Assembly (NCBI GenBank): GCA_032111745.1 | Contig: JAULUH010000092.1 | Span: 1 to 7,466 of the forward strand | Direction of reading: 5' to 3' | Source of the DNA: JAULUH01 sp032111745 | Lineage (GTDB): Bacteria; Chloroflexota; Anaerolineae; JAAEKA01 | Length of the DNA stretch: 7,466 nt | Shown here: one piece after another, positions 6,246-7,466 of the stretch | Layout of the letters: each line of letters begins with the position of its first letter | Numbering within the stretch: the first letter of the stretch is position 1 | Notes under the pieces: model-generated | Seen by the model: the letters and a program-made list of their open reading frames with translations, nothing else | Database searches by the model: none | Told to the model about the DNA's origin: nothing | Made by a program: the position numbers and the translations under genes

Positions 6246-7277
6246 ATGCAAGCCGTCTATCTCCCTGCCCCCCGCCGCGTCGAGATCGTCGATGTGCCCG
6301 CGCCCGATCTGGGCGCCCAGGACGTCCTGGTCGACATCGCCTACGTCGGCCTGTGCGGCAGCGACCTCAACTCCTATCGCGGCACCTTTCCCCTGATGCG
6401 CTACCCGCGCATCATCGGCCACGAGGCCAGCGGCGTGGTCGTCGCCCGGGGCGCGCGTGTGCCCGCGGCCATCGAGGTCGGCACACAGGTCGTGCTCTCC
6501 CCTTACTCCGAGTGCGGCATCTGCCCGGCCTGCCGGACCGGCCGCCCCAACTGCTGCCAGTTCAACGAGACCATGGGCCTGCAGCGCGACGGCGCCCTCA
6601 CCGGCCAGGTGGCGATCCACTACAGCAAGGTGTTCCGCAGCGACACGCTGTCCCTGCCCGAGCTGGCCCTGGTCGAGCCCCTCGGCGTCGGCTACCACGC
6701 CGCCAACCGCGGCCGCATCGCCGAGGTCGATACTGTGCTGGTGCTGGGCTGCGGCGCCGTCGGCATCGGCGTCATCGCTGCCGCCGCCCGCAAAGGGGCC
6801 ACGGTCATCGCCGTCGACGTCGACGACGCCAAGCTGGCCACCGCTGCCCGCTTTGGCGCCTCCACCACTTTGAACTCTGCTGCCGTCGACGTCTTGCCCG
6901 CCATCCAGGACCTCACCCACGGCGAGGGCGTGAGCGTCGCCGTGGAGGCCGTGGGCCTGCCCCAGACCTTCCGCCTGGCCGTCGAGGCGGCCTGCTTCGC
7001 TGGCCGCGTGGTCTACGTCGGCTACGCCAAGCAGGAGGTGGCCTTCGATACCTCCCTCTTCGTGCGCAAGGAGCTGGACATCCTCGGCTCCCGCAACGCC
7101 CTGCGCGTCTTCCCCGCCGTCGTCAAGATGCTGGAACAGCGCGCCCTGCCCTTTGCCTCCCTCATCACCCGGATCTACCCCTTCGCCGAGTCCGAGGCCG
7201 CGCTCCGGGACTGGGATGCTGCCCCCGGCAGCTTCACCAAGGTGATGGTCGCAGTCGGCGACGGCGCCGTAGCTTAG
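6246..7277 (+). CDS. Zinc-dependent medium-chain alcohol/polyol dehydrogenase (sorbitol DH / L-galactonate 5-DH-like)
   Basis: This is a cytoplasmic NAD-dependent dehydrogenase of 343 aa that oxidises a secondary alcohol of a polyol or sugar acid, or reduces the matching ketone. The GroES-like domain holds the catalytic zinc ligands Cys37 (GLCGSD), His59-Glu60 (IGHEASG) and Glu144 (VEPLG). The structural zinc loop has Cys90, Cys93, Cys96 and Cys104 in the standard spacing. The Rossmann fold shows GCGAVGIG at 168-175 and Asp191 at the end of the second strand (VIAVDVD), which favours NAD over NADP. YRGTFPLMRYPRIIGHE (44-60) and the later DILGSRNALRVFP (278-290) resemble E. coli LgoD, an L-galactonate 5-dehydrogenase, as well as galactitol, sorbitol and threonine dehydrogenases. 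AAGGAGG at 6228-6234, inside the end of the previous gene, is a strong ribosome site with an 11-nt spacer. The family call is firm; the substrate is tentative. Confidence 0.92.
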   Translation: MQAVYLPAPRRVEIVDVPAPDLGAQDVLVDIAYVGLCGSDLNSYRGTFPLMRYPRIIGHEASGVVVARGARVPAAIEVGTQVVLSPYSECGICPACRTGRPNCCQFNETMGLQRDGALTGQVAIHYSKVFRSDTLSLPELALVEPLGVGYHAANRGRIAEVDTVLVLGCGAVGIGVIAAAARKGATVIAVDVDDAKLATAARFGASTTLNSAAVDVLPAIQDLTHGEGVSVAVEAVGLPQTFRLAVEAACFAGRVVYVGYAKQEVAFDTSLFVRKELDILGSRNALRVFPAVVKMLEQRALPFASLITRIYPFAESEAALRDWDAAPGSFTKVMVAVGDGAVA

Positions 7278-7286
7278 AGGTTGCTC

Positions 7287-7466
7287 ATGCCCGATCCTGC
7301 CACCCGACGCCCGGTCGTCCCCGATGATCTGTTCGCCCTGCGCTGGCTGCAGTCCGCCGCCATCTCGCCCGACGGCACCGCCGTGGCCTGCGCCGTCAGC
7401 GCCTACGTCGCGGCAGACGACGAGGACTACGCTCACCTCTGGCTCGTCGACGTGCCGTCCGGCGCG
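7287..7466 (+). CDS. S9-family (prolyl-oligopeptidase-like) peptidase, N-terminal fragment cut by window edge
   Basis: Only the first 60 codons are visible and the frame runs open to the edge. AGAGG at 7276-7280, overlapping the dehydrogenase stop, lies 6 nt before ATG 7287. The product begins MPDPATRRPVVPDDLFALRW, then AAISPDGTAVACAVSAYV (residues 24-41) and DEDYAHLWLVDVPSGA. The order DDLFALRW, SPDG and HLWLVD is the usual opening of the beta-propeller in acylaminoacyl- or dipeptidyl-peptidase-like S9 proteins. The catalytic alpha/beta-hydrolase domain would lie outside the window and is not seen. No signal peptide is evident, which suggests a cytoplasmic enzyme. A 9-bp gap places it in the same transcript as the sugar enzymes, though a metabolic link is unclear. 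A WD40-like propeller protein without peptidase domain remains possible. Confidence 0.7.
   Translation, partial: MPDPATRRPVVPDDLFALRWLQSAAISPDGTAVACAVSAYVAADDEDYAHLWLVDVPSGA

Noticed and set aside
3700..7320. 12-base identity GCCCGGTCGTCC at 3700-3711 and 7309-7320
   Set aside because: A match of this length is expected by chance in a GC-rich window of this size, and one copy is inside a coding region.
5987..7327. Long plus-strand frame overlapping the zinc dehydrogenase in another phase
   Set aside because: The translation is dominated by R, G, P and H as expected of an out-of-phase GC-rich frame. The dehydrogenase frame has complete zinc-ligand and Rossmann motifs.
5199..7436. Very long open frame on the minus strand opposite the aldo/keto reductase and zinc dehydrogenase genes
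   Set aside because: It is a composition effect of GC-rich codons on the plus strand. Its translation is low-complexity (rich in G, A, D, H, V, Q) with no recognisable domain, while the plus-strand genes have full catalytic motifs.

Overview
This window is a GC-rich, gene-dense, single-strand (+) stretch of a bacterial chromosome. It looks like a sugar uptake and catabolism locus. The GC-rich intergenic palindromes beginning ACGTAGGGGC, together with the style of the proteins, remind me of Chloroflexota (Anaerolineae/Caldilineae-type) genomes. That assignment is from memory and is an inference, not a proof.

Layout. (1) Positions 2-3622 hold a complete RbsBAC-type (CUT2) sugar ABC importer: the 3'-most 291 codons of a periplasmic sugar-binding protein, a duplicated-domain ATPase, and a permease. 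The binding-protein gene is separated from the ATPase gene by 183 bp. That gap carries a roughly 43-bp tandem repeat array and a perfect GC-rich hairpin. ATPase and permease genes are 3 bp apart. (2) Positions 3623-3751 are an intergenic gap dominated by a perfect inverted repeat with 32-bp arms, followed by a 14-bp near-palindrome. (3) Positions 3752-7277 encode three enzymes in a tight run (gaps of 16 and 6 bp): an FGGY carbohydrate kinase, an aldo/keto reductase closely resembling L-galactose/L-fucose (D-threo-aldose) 1-dehydrogenases, and a zinc-dependent NAD-type medium-chain dehydrogenase with some resemblance to L-galactonate 5-dehydrogenase. (4) From 7287 to the window edge lies the start of an S9-family (prolyl-oligopeptidase-like) peptidase, 9 bp after the dehydrogenase.

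How it may work together. The importer brings in a monosaccharide or a related polyol. The aldo/keto reductase would oxidise an aldose at C1 to a lactone. The zinc dehydrogenase would oxidise a secondary hydroxyl of an aldonate or polyol. The kinase would phosphorylate a ketose-type product. The substrate cannot be fixed from sequence alone; L-galactose, L-fucose or D-arabinose-type sugars are the best guess, resting mainly on the aldo/keto reductase. No lactonase, dehydratase, aldolase or regulator is visible, so the pathway is incomplete within the window. I see no RNA genes, CRISPR array, insertion sequence or convincing sigma-70 promoter. The least ordinary material is the pair of palindromic or tandem intergenic elements and the unusual enzyme combination.
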